Source: Fibrobacterota bacterium
GTDB taxonomy: Bacteria; Fibrobacterota; Fibrobacteria; UBA5070
Assembly: GCA_016715065.1 (NCBI GenBank)
Contig: JADKBN010000004.1
Coordinates: 124,001 to 188,000 of the forward strand
Direction of reading: 5' to 3'
DNA: 64,000 nt
The notes under the pieces were generated by a model. The model saw nothing but the letters and a program-made list of their open reading frames with translations. It did not search any database and was not told the DNA's origin. Below are positions 7,360 to 16,334 of this stretch, one piece after another. Positions within the stretch are counted from its first letter, which is position 1. The number at the start of each line of letters is the position of its first letter. The translations under genes were made by a program, and so were the position numbers.

Positions 7360-9108
7360 TCACGGACAGATGCGGATCTTGCGGACCTGTTCCAGCGGAG
7401 ATTCGCGATCTTCCCGGGCGCCGAGGGTCCGAAACGAGATCGAGACGGGCTCGTGACGCTTGTCCAGCCGGAGGATCCGGATCCTCAACGGCTTGGCGCT
7501 CGCGCCTTTCAATATCACTTCCACCTCCGCATCGGTGAGGATGGCGTATTCCACGACCCGCAAAAGATCTTGGAAGGGAAGCTCCTTGAGGCCCTCGCCG
7601 TATTTGGAATTGGCCGAAACGGACGAGCGCTTGGTTTCTTCGGAGGCGGGTGGATCGAATCGCCATTCCGGAGCGTCGGCGATGGCCGCTTGCGTGTCCG
7701 GCGAACGCCAGAGCTTCGCTTTGGGACGCTCCTCGGAAACCACGGGGGGATCGTATCCGAGTGCGGACAATTCGCGTCGCAGCTGGATTTCCTGGACGGG
7801 ATCCAAAACGAATCCCCAGTCGGGAATCGCTTCGTGGACCAGCGCCTGGATGGATGGCAAAGCGGCCAGTTCGCGAAAGCGCGAGGCTTCCCGGACCCGC
7901 AGGATCCGGAGCGACTCGAACTGGCAGGTGCGCCGCGATTCGAGCCATTCGCGAAGGACCCGTCCGACCGAAGCCGGCGTTTCCAGTCGATCCAGAAAGG
8001 CTGCCAATTCTTGTCCGAGGGAATGGTGCGCCGCCGCTTCCAGGATGGATTCCCGGGTGAACCGGTAGCAAGACACGATCCCGGAAGATTCCCTGCGCGC
8101 GGAGGTTTCCAGGCTCCGTCGCCAATGCAACGGCGCCATCGGAGACAGGTAAGCCAATAGATCCGCCGTCACCAGGACCGCGCGATCCGGCGGCGGAGGG
8201 GTTTTGCCTGGCGGTCCGATCCACGAAATGGAACCGTGGTCGACCACGGTTTCCAGGCGCCCCAGGGCGACGGCTTCCGCCAGGCGCTGCGGCAGGCGTG
8301 ACCAGACCGCGGGGCCGCGCAGGCTTTGGCTGTCCAGCCAACCCCAGATCCGCAGGGCGTCTTCGCCAGTCATGGCACGTGAGGAAATCTGCTCCCACCA
8401 CGCGGCGTCCGTCCGGAAAGCCTGGCGGACCCACCACCGTTCGATGGAGGATTCCAGGAGGTCGCCGTCTTCCAAGGCGAGGTGGCCATCTGCGTTGAGC
8501 TCCAGGACCCCGTCGCGTTCATCCACCCAATCGTGGTCTGCCAAAAACCGCAAGGAAAGATCCAAGCACAGTTCCTGTGCCTGCGAGGGGAGTTCATCCA
8601 GGTGGAAAAACGATTCGCGCAAGCGCGGGCGTTGGCGGCGATTGAGCTCGCCCGTCCGGGTGAGCTTGGCTTCTCCGAGGTCGATCCTGGCTGCCAAGGC
8701 GACGATGCCTTCCACCCATGCCCGGGAAGCCGGAAGTTGGTGGTCGGGAGATGGGTGCTCCGGCTCGGGGCAGGCGGCCAAAAACCGACTGCGCAGGGCG
8801 GGCGCCCAATCGAGGATCCCATGCCAGCCGATTTCTTCGCCGCGAAACGCGAACGCTTGGAGAGCCAAGGATTCCAGCTCCGCGGCAGGTTCGTCCAGGC
8901 CAGCGGGTCCTGCGAAAGCCAGCGCTTGGAGCGCCAGGACTTCCGATGGGGTCAAGCCTTCCTGCCGGGAATCGTCGATCAGCCACGATTCCAGTTCTTG
9001 GCGAATACGGCTGGATTGGAGGATTCCGCTTCGACCAAAACGCTGGGCGTGGATTTCCGCGATCCTGGAAGGGTTGGTGCCATCAAGTATTTCACGGATC
9101 CAAGGCAT
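7360..9108 (-). CDS. Helicase_C_3-type (XPB/Ssl2-associated) domain protein with WYL-like tail
   Basis: The 582-residue cytoplasmic protein lacks Walker motifs. Residues about 290-470 fit the Helicase C-terminal domain 3 pattern: VVDHG..SWIGPP, LVTADLLAYLSP, YRFTRESILEAAAHH, LREWLESRRTCQ, and a final LRRELSALGYDPPVV. The last 70 residues (FQDLLRVVEYAILTDAEVEVIL to the C-terminus) resemble a WYL-type ligand or nucleic-acid binding fold. The N-terminal 280 residues are helical winged-helix-like repeats, as in actinobacterial helicase-associated proteins. The gene is alone, divergent from the TPR gene at 9242. A DNA-repair or regulatory role is inferred only from the domains. The DEAD helicase that usually accompanies it is not nearby. 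Confidence 0.6.
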   Translation of the reverse strand: MPWIREILDGTNPSRIAEIHAQRFGRSGILQSSRIRQELESWLIDDSRQEGLTPSEVLALQALAFAGPAGLDEPAAELESLALQAFAFRGEEIGWHGILDWAPALRSRFLAACPEPEHPSPDHQLPASRAWVEGIVALAARIDLGEAKLTRTGELNRRQRPRLRESFFHLDELPSQAQELCLDLSLRFLADHDWVDERDGVLELNADGHLALEDGDLLESSIERWWVRQAFRTDAAWWEQISSRAMTGEDALRIWGWLDSQSLRGPAVWSRLPQRLAEAVALGRLETVVDHGSISWIGPPGKTPPPPDRAVLVTADLLAYLSPMAPLHWRRSLETSARRESSGIVSCYRFTRESILEAAAHHSLGQELAAFLDRLETPASVGRVLREWLESRRTCQFESLRILRVREASRFRELAALPSIQALVHEAIPDWGFVLDPVQEIQLRRELSALGYDPPVVSEERPKAKLWRSPDTQAAIADAPEWRFDPPASEETKRSSVSANSKYGEGLKELPFQDLLRVVEYAILTDAEVEVILKGASAKPLRIRILRLDKRHEPVSISFRTLGAREDRESPLEQVRKIRICP

Positions 9109-9241
9109 GCGAAGCGATCAAACGTAGTCCCTCCATGGCCCAACGGTGGTAGAAAACCGAAAATGAGCCTGCGCGGAGAATGCCAGGCCCAAAGATGTCC
9201 GCAATGGAAATACCTTGGAAAGACAGGAGGCGCGACGACCT

Positions 9242-9625
9242 ATGAGCGCACAAATGGATCCAAAAAACGCCCAAGCCGGCGGACCTTCGCCCCAAGCACT
9301 GTGCCAATGCGCGGAGGCGGCGCTGGAATCCGGTGCATTCCCGGAGGCGGTGGAGGGATTCCTTCGCGCGATGGACGCCGACCCCTCCGATGCAAGAGCA
9401 TGGGGCGGCATCGGGGTGGGATGTTTCCGGCAGGGACTTTCGCGCAGTGCCCGGATCTTTTTCGAGATGGCCGTGCGACTGGATCCGACCGACGAGGATT
9501 CCGCCCTCAATTGGGCGGAATCCACGGGACGGGAACTGTCCGACGTCGAGGTCCGGCAGTTTCTGGAACAGGCTGGCGTCGATGCGAAATTGGTCGCCAA
9601 GGCGATCGAGGTGCGCAAGGGATGA
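9242..9625 (+). CDS. TPR-repeat protein
   Basis: The product has 127 residues. The ATG at 9242 is 11 bases after AGGAGG (9225-9230); an upstream TTG is less likely because it precedes that site. Two to three tetratricopeptide units occupy residues 18-90 (AEAALESGAFPEAVEGFLRAMDADPSDARAW, GIGVGCFRQG). There is no signal peptide. The stop overlaps the start of the glycosyltransferase by four bases (ATGA), so the two are co-translated and probably act together. The TPR may present or scaffold the glycosyltransferase; no substrate is evident. Confidence 0.7.
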   Translation: MSAQMDPKNAQAGGPSPQALCQCAEAALESGAFPEAVEGFLRAMDADPSDARAWGGIGVGCFRQGLSRSARIFFEMAVRLDPTDEDSALNWAESTGRELSDVEVRQFLEQAGVDAKLVAKAIEVRKG

Positions 9626-10908
9626 GGATTTCCCTGTGCATGATCGCCAAAAACGAGGAAGCCAACCTGCCAGATCTGTTGCGGTCGGCGGCCCCTCTTG
9701 GCGCTCATTTGGTGGTGGTGGACACTGGATCCACCGACCGCACGCGGCAAATCGCCGTGGCGGCCGGCGCCCAGCTGGTGGAGTGGGCTTGGCGCAGTGA
9801 TTTCGCCGCGGCACGCAATGTCAGTTTGGATCATGCCAAGGCGCCTTGGGTGCTTTGGCTGGACGCCGACGACCGTCTGCCCGCCTCTTCGATCCCCGAA
9901 ATTCTTCGCATCGCACAAGGGACTCCAGACCGGGCGGTATCCTTTCTGGTGAAAAACACAACCGATCAAGGGGCAACGGGCACGGAGTTTTCCCAGATCC
10001 GCATGTTTCCCAACCACCCGCGGATCCGCTTCCACGGCGCCATCCACGAACAGGTCTATCCTGGCCTGGCGGCATTGGGGCTGGGAATCGAGTACTCCTC
10101 GATCCTGGTCCACCACACCGGGTACACCGATCCCGCGACCATCAAAGCCAAGCAGGCGCGCAACCAGAAAATCCTCCAGGAGCGGTTGCGCCAGGGAGAT
10201 GTCGGTGCAATCCAGTGGTACCAGTTGGCCACCACGCGCCAAGACCTTGGGGACATCCAGGGGGCGGAGGAAGGATTTCGCAAGGCGTTGGAGTTGCTGC
10301 GCATGGGAGACGCCGACCAGCACCTAGCCTCGGTGATCCCCTCCCATTTGGCCTCTCTTCGGTTGGCGGCAGACGATGTCCAGGGCGCCCACCAAATCTA
10401 CCTGGAAACCCTGGATCCGGATCCAGCCACGTGGCACCCCAACCAGACAAGTCTGGTCGCACAGGTTTGGGAGCGTGTGGAGGGGATGGATGCGGCCCTC
10501 GAGTTTTGGGAGAAAGCCTTCACTCCCTCGGTGCGCCAAGCCTTGATTCCGGTGGATCCCAAATTGGTTTCCATCCGGCCTCTGCAAACGCTAGCCGAGC
10601 ATTGGCGCAAGCAAGGCAAGGAATCACTCGCTCTCGAGCTGCTGATGCTCTTGAAGGACGTGCTGCAGGATCGTCGCCCCCCTCGCTCCAGCCTCCCGGA
10701 CCTCTATCTGCGCCATGGTTTGCCTGAACGTGCCGCGGAGTTGTACGCTTGGTGCACGGAAAAAGATGGGGAAACCCCCGAAACCTGGGCTTCCCTGGTG
10801 GAGGCATTGCAACAGGTTGGCGACCAGCAGCGCGCCCTGAGCTTCCTCGCTGCCGGGCGCGCCAAATGGCCTGATCTGCAGTGGGTGGATCTGCCGCCTT
10901 TGGCATGA
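9622..10908 (+). CDS. GT2 glycosyltransferase fused to TPR repeats
   Basis: The 428-residue protein starts ISLCMIAKNEEANLPDLL and continues with VVVDTGSTDRT, the GT-A nucleotide-sugar binding fold, and WLDADDRL, a DxD-type metal site (about residues 75-80). This pattern is common in the SunS-like/GT2 glycosyltransferases that carry TPRs. From residue 190 onward, TPR-like helices follow (AIQWYQLATTRQDLGDIQGAEEGFRKAL and later pairs). Such enzymes modify proteins, peptides or surface polymers. The ATG at 9622 overlaps the stop of the preceding small TPR gene. The nearest surface-sugar gene is the WcaJ-like transferase at 12.4 kb, which lies in the opposite orientation. Confidence 0.75.
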   Translation: MRISLCMIAKNEEANLPDLLRSAAPLGAHLVVVDTGSTDRTRQIAVAAGAQLVEWAWRSDFAAARNVSLDHAKAPWVLWLDADDRLPASSIPEILRIAQGTPDRAVSFLVKNTTDQGATGTEFSQIRMFPNHPRIRFHGAIHEQVYPGLAALGLGIEYSSILVHHTGYTDPATIKAKQARNQKILQERLRQGDVGAIQWYQLATTRQDLGDIQGAEEGFRKALELLRMGDADQHLASVIPSHLASLRLAADDVQGAHQIYLETLDPDPATWHPNQTSLVAQVWERVEGMDAALEFWEKAFTPSVRQALIPVDPKLVSIRPLQTLAEHWRKQGKESLALELLMLLKDVLQDRRPPRSSLPDLYLRHGLPERAAELYAWCTEKDGETPETWASLVEALQQVGDQQRALSFLAAGRAKWPDLQWVDLPPLA

Positions 10909-11292
10909 CGCAGAAAGAGGCCACCTAGGGTAAACCCTAGGTGGCTTGGCACGACGGACCCTGTCCTTCCACTCACCCGGTTTCGAAAGGTGGGTCTGAA
11001 ACCCGTCGCAACACCCAAATAAATAGGTCGAAACCGAATTCTCGACCAGTCATCCGCTTCCGGGATGGTGCTCCATGTACGCGGATTGCGTACGGCCTCA
11101 AGTTTGCTCTGAGAACTCGTATCAACGGTGCTTGATTTCAGGTTGGGAAAGCGGTATCTTCCCCCATAGGGATAAAAACCGGGTCGCTAGGTATGCGGGG
11201 AACGGCGACTTCGGTGGACAGCAGGATTGTCGTGGAGATGCTAACGGGGAATGACCACGACGACGGCTGTCCTCCCACCCCTTTTTTCCTGC
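10909..11292. other. Gene-free interval with a series of short hairpins
   Basis: No convincing reading frame is present. The interval contains consecutive inverted repeats: 10921-10944 (CCACCTAGGGT), 10979-11003 (GGTTTC/GAAACC), 11026-11047 (GGTCGA/TCGACC), 11051-11067 (CATCC/GGATG), 11077-11093 (GTACGC/GCGTAC), 11097-11113 (CTCA/TGAG) and 11121-11136 (ATCAA/TTGAT). It lies between two genes that both end here. It was checked by eye for tmRNA, RNase P, SRP and 6S landmarks, and none was found. A structured RNA is possible. Confidence 0.4.
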
Positions 11293-12360
11293 CTAGGCCG
11301 GTTCCTGCTGGGACAGGCAATGCAGGCTTCCTTGCCCGAAGATGATCTTGCGGCAGTCCACGGTAGACACTTTCCGTCCCGTGGCGGATTCCAGGATGCG
11401 CGCGGCGCGGTCGTCCATGGCATCTCCGAAAACCGGCATCAGGATGCCGTCCGCGGTGAACAGGAAGTTGCAGTAGCTGGCGGGCGTGCGAAGGCCCAGC
11501 TCCACCACGGGTGCGGGCATGGGCAGAGGCACCACTTCCAGCCTGCGCCCCGCAGCGTCGGTCATGTTCCCGAGACGTCGGAAATTGTCATCAAGGGCCG
11601 AGTGGTTCTCGTCGTTGACGTCTTCCTCCACCGCCGCGCAGACCAGGCCCGGTGCCAAGAAACGCGCGAGGTCGTCCACGTGGCCGTCGGTGTCGTCGCC
11701 TTCCACCCCGCGGCCCAGCCAGAGCACCTTGCGCGCGCCCAGGAAACGGGAAAGCCGAAGCTCGATGCCTTCCCGGTCCAGCCAGGGGTTGCGGTTCTCG
11801 TGGAGAAGGCATTGTTCGGTGGTCAAAAGCGTGCCTTCGCCATCCACGTCGATGGAGCCCCCTTCCAGGGTCATGCCCGGAATCCAGCGGTCCACCCCGC
11901 GAAGGGCGGCCACGCACGAAGGAACGAGGTTGTCCTGGTCCCAGGGCGGATACTTGCCTCCCCACTTGTCGAAGTCCCAATCGGTGATCGCGAGCTTGCC
12001 GGAAAGGGCGTCGCGCACGAAAATCGGGCCGGAGTCGCGCAGCCAGGAATCGTCGATGGGGATGTCGTGCAGGAAGATCCGCTCGCGGCCGGGCAAGGTG
12101 CCCACGATCGCCTCGATCCGCTCGCGGACCCCAGGCGAGCCTGCGCAGAAGTGGACTTCTTCGCCACCGGAAAGCGCCTGGGCATACGCCCCGAAACCAT
12201 GCTCCACCGCCTCGCGGATGGCGTCCGGCCAGGTCTCGTGGTTGCAGGGCCATCCCAGCCAGGTGCCCCGGCGGGGAGCCCATTCGGCGCTCATGGTCAA
12301 CCGTCCGGCTTCGGGCAGCAGGTCTTGGGCAAGCACCCCTCGGAAATCGAACACGGCCAT
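11293..12360 (-). CDS. aguA: Agmatine deiminase / peptidyl-arginine deiminase family
   Basis: The enzyme family hydrolyses agmatine to N-carbamoylputrescine and ammonia for polyamine synthesis. The 355 residues show the hallmark start SAEWAPRRGTWLGWP, ESGPIFVRD-like DSGPIFVRDA, LEGGSIDVDGEG, the catalytic GDDTDGHVDDLARF (Asp, His) and the nucleophilic cysteine in GSLHCLSQQEP at the C-terminus. All catalytic residues are therefore present. The ATG at 12360 overlaps the stop of the sugar transferase (ATGA). An internal ATG 23 codons later would give the more usual N-terminus but lacks this coupling. Pairing with an exopolysaccharide transferase is unusual and may be accidental. Confidence 0.9.
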   Translation of the reverse strand: MAVFDFRGVLAQDLLPEAGRLTMSAEWAPRRGTWLGWPCNHETWPDAIREAVEHGFGAYAQALSGGEEVHFCAGSPGVRERIEAIVGTLPGRERIFLHDIPIDDSWLRDSGPIFVRDALSGKLAITDWDFDKWGGKYPPWDQDNLVPSCVAALRGVDRWIPGMTLEGGSIDVDGEGTLLTTEQCLLHENRNPWLDREGIELRLSRFLGARKVLWLGRGVEGDDTDGHVDDLARFLAPGLVCAAVEEDVNDENHSALDDNFRRLGNMTDAAGRRLEVVPLPMPAPVVELGLRTPASYCNFLFTADGILMPVFGDAMDDRAARILESATGRKVSTVDCRKIIFGQGSLHCLSQQEPA

Positions 12361-13760
12361 CAGTACACGTCGTCGTGCTTGAAAACCAACTGCCAGGCGG
12401 TCATGACGCAGATCTTGATGTCCAAAACGATCGACCAGTTGCGCAGGTAGTCCAGATCCAGTTTGACCCGCTTTTCCATCTTGTCTAGGGTCTCTGTTTC
12501 GCCTCGCGCGCCGTTGACCTGGGCCCAGCCCGTGATGCCCGGCTTGACCTTGTGGCGCAACATGTAGCCGTGGATTTTCCGGCGGTATTCCTCGTTGTGG
12601 GCCACTGCGTGCGGTCGGGGTCCCACGATGCTCATGCGGCCTTGCAGCACGTTGATGAACTGGGGGAACTCGTCGATGGATGTCTTTCGCAGGAAGGCTC
12701 CCAGGGGAGTGATGCGTGGATCTCCCTTGGTGGCCTGAGGAACCTTTTGTCCGTTGTCCAGCGAACGCATGGAACGGAATTTCCAGACTTCGATTTCCTG
12801 GCCAGCCAGCCCGTAGCGGGTTTGTTTGAAGATCGCCGGCCCCTTGGAGGTGAGCTTCACCGCCGCTGCGATGGCTAGCATGGGAACGCCCGCCACGGCC
12901 AAAAAAGCCAGCGAAAAGACGATGTCGAAAGTGCGCTTGATGTACCAGTCGATTTCGGCGTAGGGAAGCTCGTGAACGGAAATGGCCGTGAGCGGACCCA
13001 GGTGGATCATGCGCGAATTGATCAGGTTGAACGTATAGAAGTCCGGCACGATGTACACCGAAGCGGTGGTGTCGGCCAGCCGCTGGATCACGTAGCGCGT
13101 GCGTTCGGTGGCGGAAAGCGGGAAGGCCAGGTAGACCCGGTCGATCAGGCCTTCCCGGGCTTGGGCAATCAGTTCTTCGATGTCGCCGAGGATTCGCTCG
13201 CGGGGGATGGAAGATGGTCGCTCGCCGTGCGGGTTCCGGTCGTCGAACCAACCCATCACGTCCAGGCCGGAATTGGGCATGTTTTCGATGATCCGGCCCA
13301 CTTCCGCGCCCTGGGAATCGGAGGGGGCGATGGCCACTTTGGCACGGTTTCCGCCTCGATTGCGAAACAGAGCCAGGCTGAGACGGAAAATCGCCCGCCA
13401 GAGCACCAACAGCACCAGAACGGCACCGATCCAGGTCAGGAAAAGCTCACGCGGCAGGGCGAAGGCCGGAAGCATGGTTTGGATCACCAAAGCCAAAACC
13501 GCCGAGGCGAAGACCCAGACGCCGATGGCTCGGAAAAGTTCGTCGCGCACCGGCGTGCCTCGCCAGGAGGCATAGAGCGAGCTTGGCTCGGCGATCAGCA
13601 GGTACAAAATCACCTGGCCAAGCCCGACGGAGGCCAGATAGCCCCATTCCGGGCAGGTGGTCCCCATCAGATGGCACGCGGCGACAAGCGAGGACGTGAT
13701 AATTCCGGCTTCCGTCAGACGAAGCACGGGGGCGAATTTGTTTTGGGAAGGACGAATCAC
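12360..13760 (-). CDS. wcaJ: Undecaprenyl-phosphate sugar phosphotransferase (WcaJ-like)
   Basis: This membrane enzyme transfers a sugar-1-phosphate, usually glucose, to undecaprenyl phosphate and so starts exopolysaccharide or O-unit assembly. The 466 residues contain four N-terminal membrane segments (about 15-140), a cytosolic nucleotide-binding-like domain (140-270), the re-entrant hydrophobic hairpin RTFDIVFSLAFLAVAGVPML, and the catalytic bacterial sugar transferase domain. That domain carries FRSMRS, KTSIDEFPQFINVLQGRMSIVGPRP, and HKVKPGITGWAQVNGARGET, close to WcaJ. The start is GTG 13760. No other polymer genes (flippase, polymerase) are adjacent, so it may be a stand-alone initiating enzyme. 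Confidence 0.88.
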   Translation of the reverse strand: MIRPSQNKFAPVLRLTEAGIITSSLVAACHLMGTTCPEWGYLASVGLGQVILYLLIAEPSSLYASWRGTPVRDELFRAIGVWVFASAVLALVIQTMLPAFALPRELFLTWIGAVLVLLVLWRAIFRLSLALFRNRGGNRAKVAIAPSDSQGAEVGRIIENMPNSGLDVMGWFDDRNPHGERPSSIPRERILGDIEELIAQAREGLIDRVYLAFPLSATERTRYVIQRLADTTASVYIVPDFYTFNLINSRMIHLGPLTAISVHELPYAEIDWYIKRTFDIVFSLAFLAVAGVPMLAIAAAVKLTSKGPAIFKQTRYGLAGQEIEVWKFRSMRSLDNGQKVPQATKGDPRITPLGAFLRKTSIDEFPQFINVLQGRMSIVGPRPHAVAHNEEYRRKIHGYMLRHKVKPGITGWAQVNGARGETETLDKMEKRVKLDLDYLRNWSIVLDIKICVMTAWQLVFKHDDVY

Positions 13761-13889
13761 AACAAAGACCCCGAAGGGATGGTGGTGGTCGGCTAAGAGA
13801 GGGAAGCTAATTCCTTTCTGGAGGATTGTCGCCTCTTGGGTGGAAACCAGTCTGGCAGCAAACGACCTCGAAGTCTAGATTTGGCGACC

Positions 13890-14339
13890 ATGACCCAACG
13901 CACCTTCGCCATCATCAAGCCCAACGCGGTCCGGTCGGCCCTCGTCGGCGAGATTCTTCGCCGTTACGAAACCGCACGCCTCAAGATCGTCGGCGCCAAG
14001 CTCCTGCACGCATCCAGCCAAAAGGTTGCCGGGTTCTACGCCGAGCACGAAGGACGCCCCTTCTTTCCGGGTCTGGTGGAATTCATGTCCTCAGGCCCCA
14101 TCCTGGTGCTCGCCCTGGAAGGCGAAAACGCCATCGCCGATGTGCGCGCCCTCAACGGCGCCACCGATCCGGCCAAGGCCGCCCCCGGCACGATTCGCCA
14201 CGCTTTTGGGCCCACCATGGGCTCCAACGTGGTCCATAGCTCGGATTCGCCGGAATCGGCGGCTCGCGAGATTTCCTATTGGTTTTCCGCCGACGAACTC
14301 TTCTCCTACGAGCAGAAATCGTCGGTCGCCGACGTCTGA
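13890..14339 (+). CDS. ndk: Nucleoside diphosphate kinase
   Basis: The enzyme transfers the gamma-phosphate between nucleoside di- and triphosphates through a phospho-histidine. The 149-residue length is normal. The family start RTFAIIKPNAV, the SSGPILVLALEGENAI segment, and the active-site region GSNVVHSSDSPESA with His116 are visible. The Gly that normally follows the catalytic His is Ser here, a mild departure. The chosen ATG at 13890 gives a typical N-terminus; upstream in-frame codons lack family similarity. It lies 36 bases before the fumarate reductase flavoprotein gene and probably shares its transcript. Confidence 0.95.
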   Translation: MTQRTFAIIKPNAVRSALVGEILRRYETARLKIVGAKLLHASSQKVAGFYAEHEGRPFFPGLVEFMSSGPILVLALEGENAIADVRALNGATDPAKAAPGTIRHAFGPTMGSNVVHSSDSPESAAREISYWFSADELFSYEQKSSVADV

Positions 14340-14375
14340 TCCCATCGAACCAGCATCCCACACCGAGGTACGGAT

Positions 14376-16319
14376 ATGAGCGAGAAGAGAGTGCTGATCG
14401 TCGGCGGAGGCCTCGCAGGCCTCGCTGCGGCGATGAAGGCCTGCGAGCTGGGCCTTGAAGTCGACATCTTCAGCATGGTGCACGTCAAGCGCAGCCACTC
14501 CGTGTGCGCGCAGGGCGGCATCAATGGAGCGGTCAACACCAAGGGCGAAGGCGACAGTCCCTACATCCACTTCGTGGACACCATCAAGGGCGGCGACTTT
14601 TTGGCCGACCAGCCCCCGGTGCTTTCCATGTGCGAGGCCGCTCCTAGCGTCATCAACATGATGGACCGCTTGGGCGTGACCTTCAACCGCACCCCGGAAG
14701 GGTTGCTGGATTTCCGTCGTTTCGGCGGAACCCTCCATCACCGCACCGCCTTCGCGGGCGCCTCCACCGGCCAGCAGCTTCTGTACTCGCTCGATGAGCA
14801 AGTGCGCCGCTGGGAAGCCGAAGGCAAGGTCCGCAAGTTCGAGAACTGGGAATTCACCCGTCTGATCCTGGACAAGGACGGACGTGCGGTGGGCTTGGTC
14901 GCCCAAGACCTCACCACCATGGAATTCAAGAGCTTCCCCGGCCTGGCCGTGGTGCTCGCCACCGGCGGCCCGGGCTTGATGTTCGGCAAGACCACCAACT
15001 CCACCATCAATTTCGGCTCCGCCACCTCCGCCGCCTACAAGCAGGGCGTCTGGTACGGCAATCCGGAAATGGTGCAGATCCATCCCACGGGCATTCCCGG
15101 ATCGGACAAATTGCGTCTGATCTCCGAATCCGCCCGTGGTGAAGGTGGTCGCGTGTGGGTGCCTCGCAAGGCTGGCGACAAGCGAGCCTGGAACGAGATT
15201 CCTCCCGCCGAGCGCTACTACTTCCTGGAAGAGCGCTACCCGCTCTACGGCAACTTGGTGCCCCGCGACATCGCTTCCCGCGAAATCGCCTTGATCTGCA
15301 CCAAGGAAGGCCTTGGCATCGGCGGTCGCCAAGCGGTCTACCTGGACCTCACCCATCAGCCGGAGGAATATCTCCTCAAGAAGCTGGGCGCGATCCTGGA
15401 CATCTACGAGAAATTCCGTGGCGTGGATCCCAAGAAGGTCCCCATGGAGATCTACCCTGCCTACCACTACTCGATGGGTGGATTGTACGCGGGCTACGAG
15501 GCCGACTCCACGGGTCGTCTTCTCAAGAATTCGCCCAAGAACCAGGAAACCAACATTCCTGGCGTCTACGCGATCGGCGAAGCGGATCACCAGTACCACG
15601 GCGCCAATCGCTTGGGTGCCAATTCGCTGATGTCCTGCATTTTCGCGGGCCTGGTTTGCGGCGAGTCGCTGGCCGCCTTGGCCAAGAATTCCAAGACGGC
15701 CGAGGCCGCTTCGTCGCTTCTGGAATCCGAGTGCAAGCTGGAAGAAGAGACCTACAAGAAGCTCGCCGCCCAGGACGGACCTGAAAATCCGTTCGTGATC
15801 CATAAGGAGCTGGGCGATGCCATGAGCGCCTACTGCTTGATTGAGCGTCACAACGGCGAACTCAAGAAGTTGCAGGGCATGGTGGATTCCTTCGCCGAGC
15901 GCCTCAAGAAGGCGTCCAGCTTGGACAAGTCCAACTCCGGCAACATGAGCGCTGTGTTCCTGCGTCAGCTCGACGGCATGATCACCATGTCCAAGGCTGT
16001 CGTGGATGCAGCCTTGCTGCGTGACGAGTGCCGCGGCGCACACTCCAAGCCTGACTTCGACAATCCGGCTCCTTCCAAGGAGACCCCCATCGAAGATCCC
16101 GCATGGACGGCCTACTACGAGAAGTTCCTGGCCCAGACCCAGACCTGGCTCAAGACCACCGTGGCCAAGTACGACCCCAAGAAGTCGCACCCGACCATCG
16201 AATACCAGACGGTGGACACCCGCCACCTGGAGCCGGAACCCCGCGACTATACTGGCGTGGGCAAGAAGGCTTGGGCCAAGTTCAAGGAAAAGCGTCAAGC
16301 CACTCAGGCCAAGGCCTAA
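14376..16319 (+). CDS. sdhA: Fumarate reductase / succinate dehydrogenase flavoprotein subunit
   Basis: This 647-residue FAD subunit interconverts succinate and fumarate at the cytoplasmic side of the membrane. The N-terminal GxGxxG dinucleotide fold (VLIVGGGLAGLAAA), the FAD-linking histidine in RSHSVCAQGG (His41), the active-site HPTGIPG and ESARGEGG (Arg), and the FAD-binding GEADHQYHGANRLGANSL are present. The long form resembles the Bacteroidota/Fibrobacter type that serves mainly as fumarate reductase in succinate-producing fermentation. sdhB follows after 15 bases. The cytochrome b subunit gene that usually precedes it is absent here; ndk occupies the spot. Confidence 0.95.
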   Translation: MSEKRVLIVGGGLAGLAAAMKACELGLEVDIFSMVHVKRSHSVCAQGGINGAVNTKGEGDSPYIHFVDTIKGGDFLADQPPVLSMCEAAPSVINMMDRLGVTFNRTPEGLLDFRRFGGTLHHRTAFAGASTGQQLLYSLDEQVRRWEAEGKVRKFENWEFTRLILDKDGRAVGLVAQDLTTMEFKSFPGLAVVLATGGPGLMFGKTTNSTINFGSATSAAYKQGVWYGNPEMVQIHPTGIPGSDKLRLISESARGEGGRVWVPRKAGDKRAWNEIPPAERYYFLEERYPLYGNLVPRDIASREIALICTKEGLGIGGRQAVYLDLTHQPEEYLLKKLGAILDIYEKFRGVDPKKVPMEIYPAYHYSMGGLYAGYEADSTGRLLKNSPKNQETNIPGVYAIGEADHQYHGANRLGANSLMSCIFAGLVCGESLAALAKNSKTAEAASSLLESECKLEEETYKKLAAQDGPENPFVIHKELGDAMSAYCLIERHNGELKKLQGMVDSFAERLKKASSLDKSNSGNMSAVFLRQLDGMITMSKAVVDAALLRDECRGAHSKPDFDNPAPSKETPIEDPAWTAYYEKFLAQTQTWLKTTVAKYDPKKSHPTIEYQTVDTRHLEPEPRDYTGVGKKAWAKFKEKRQATQAKA

Positions 16320-16334
16320 GGGAGGATCCACGCC

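Noticed and set aside
10941..11135. Short plus-strand frame in the hairpin-rich interval
   Set aside because: No ribosome site, odd composition and it runs through several inverted repeats.
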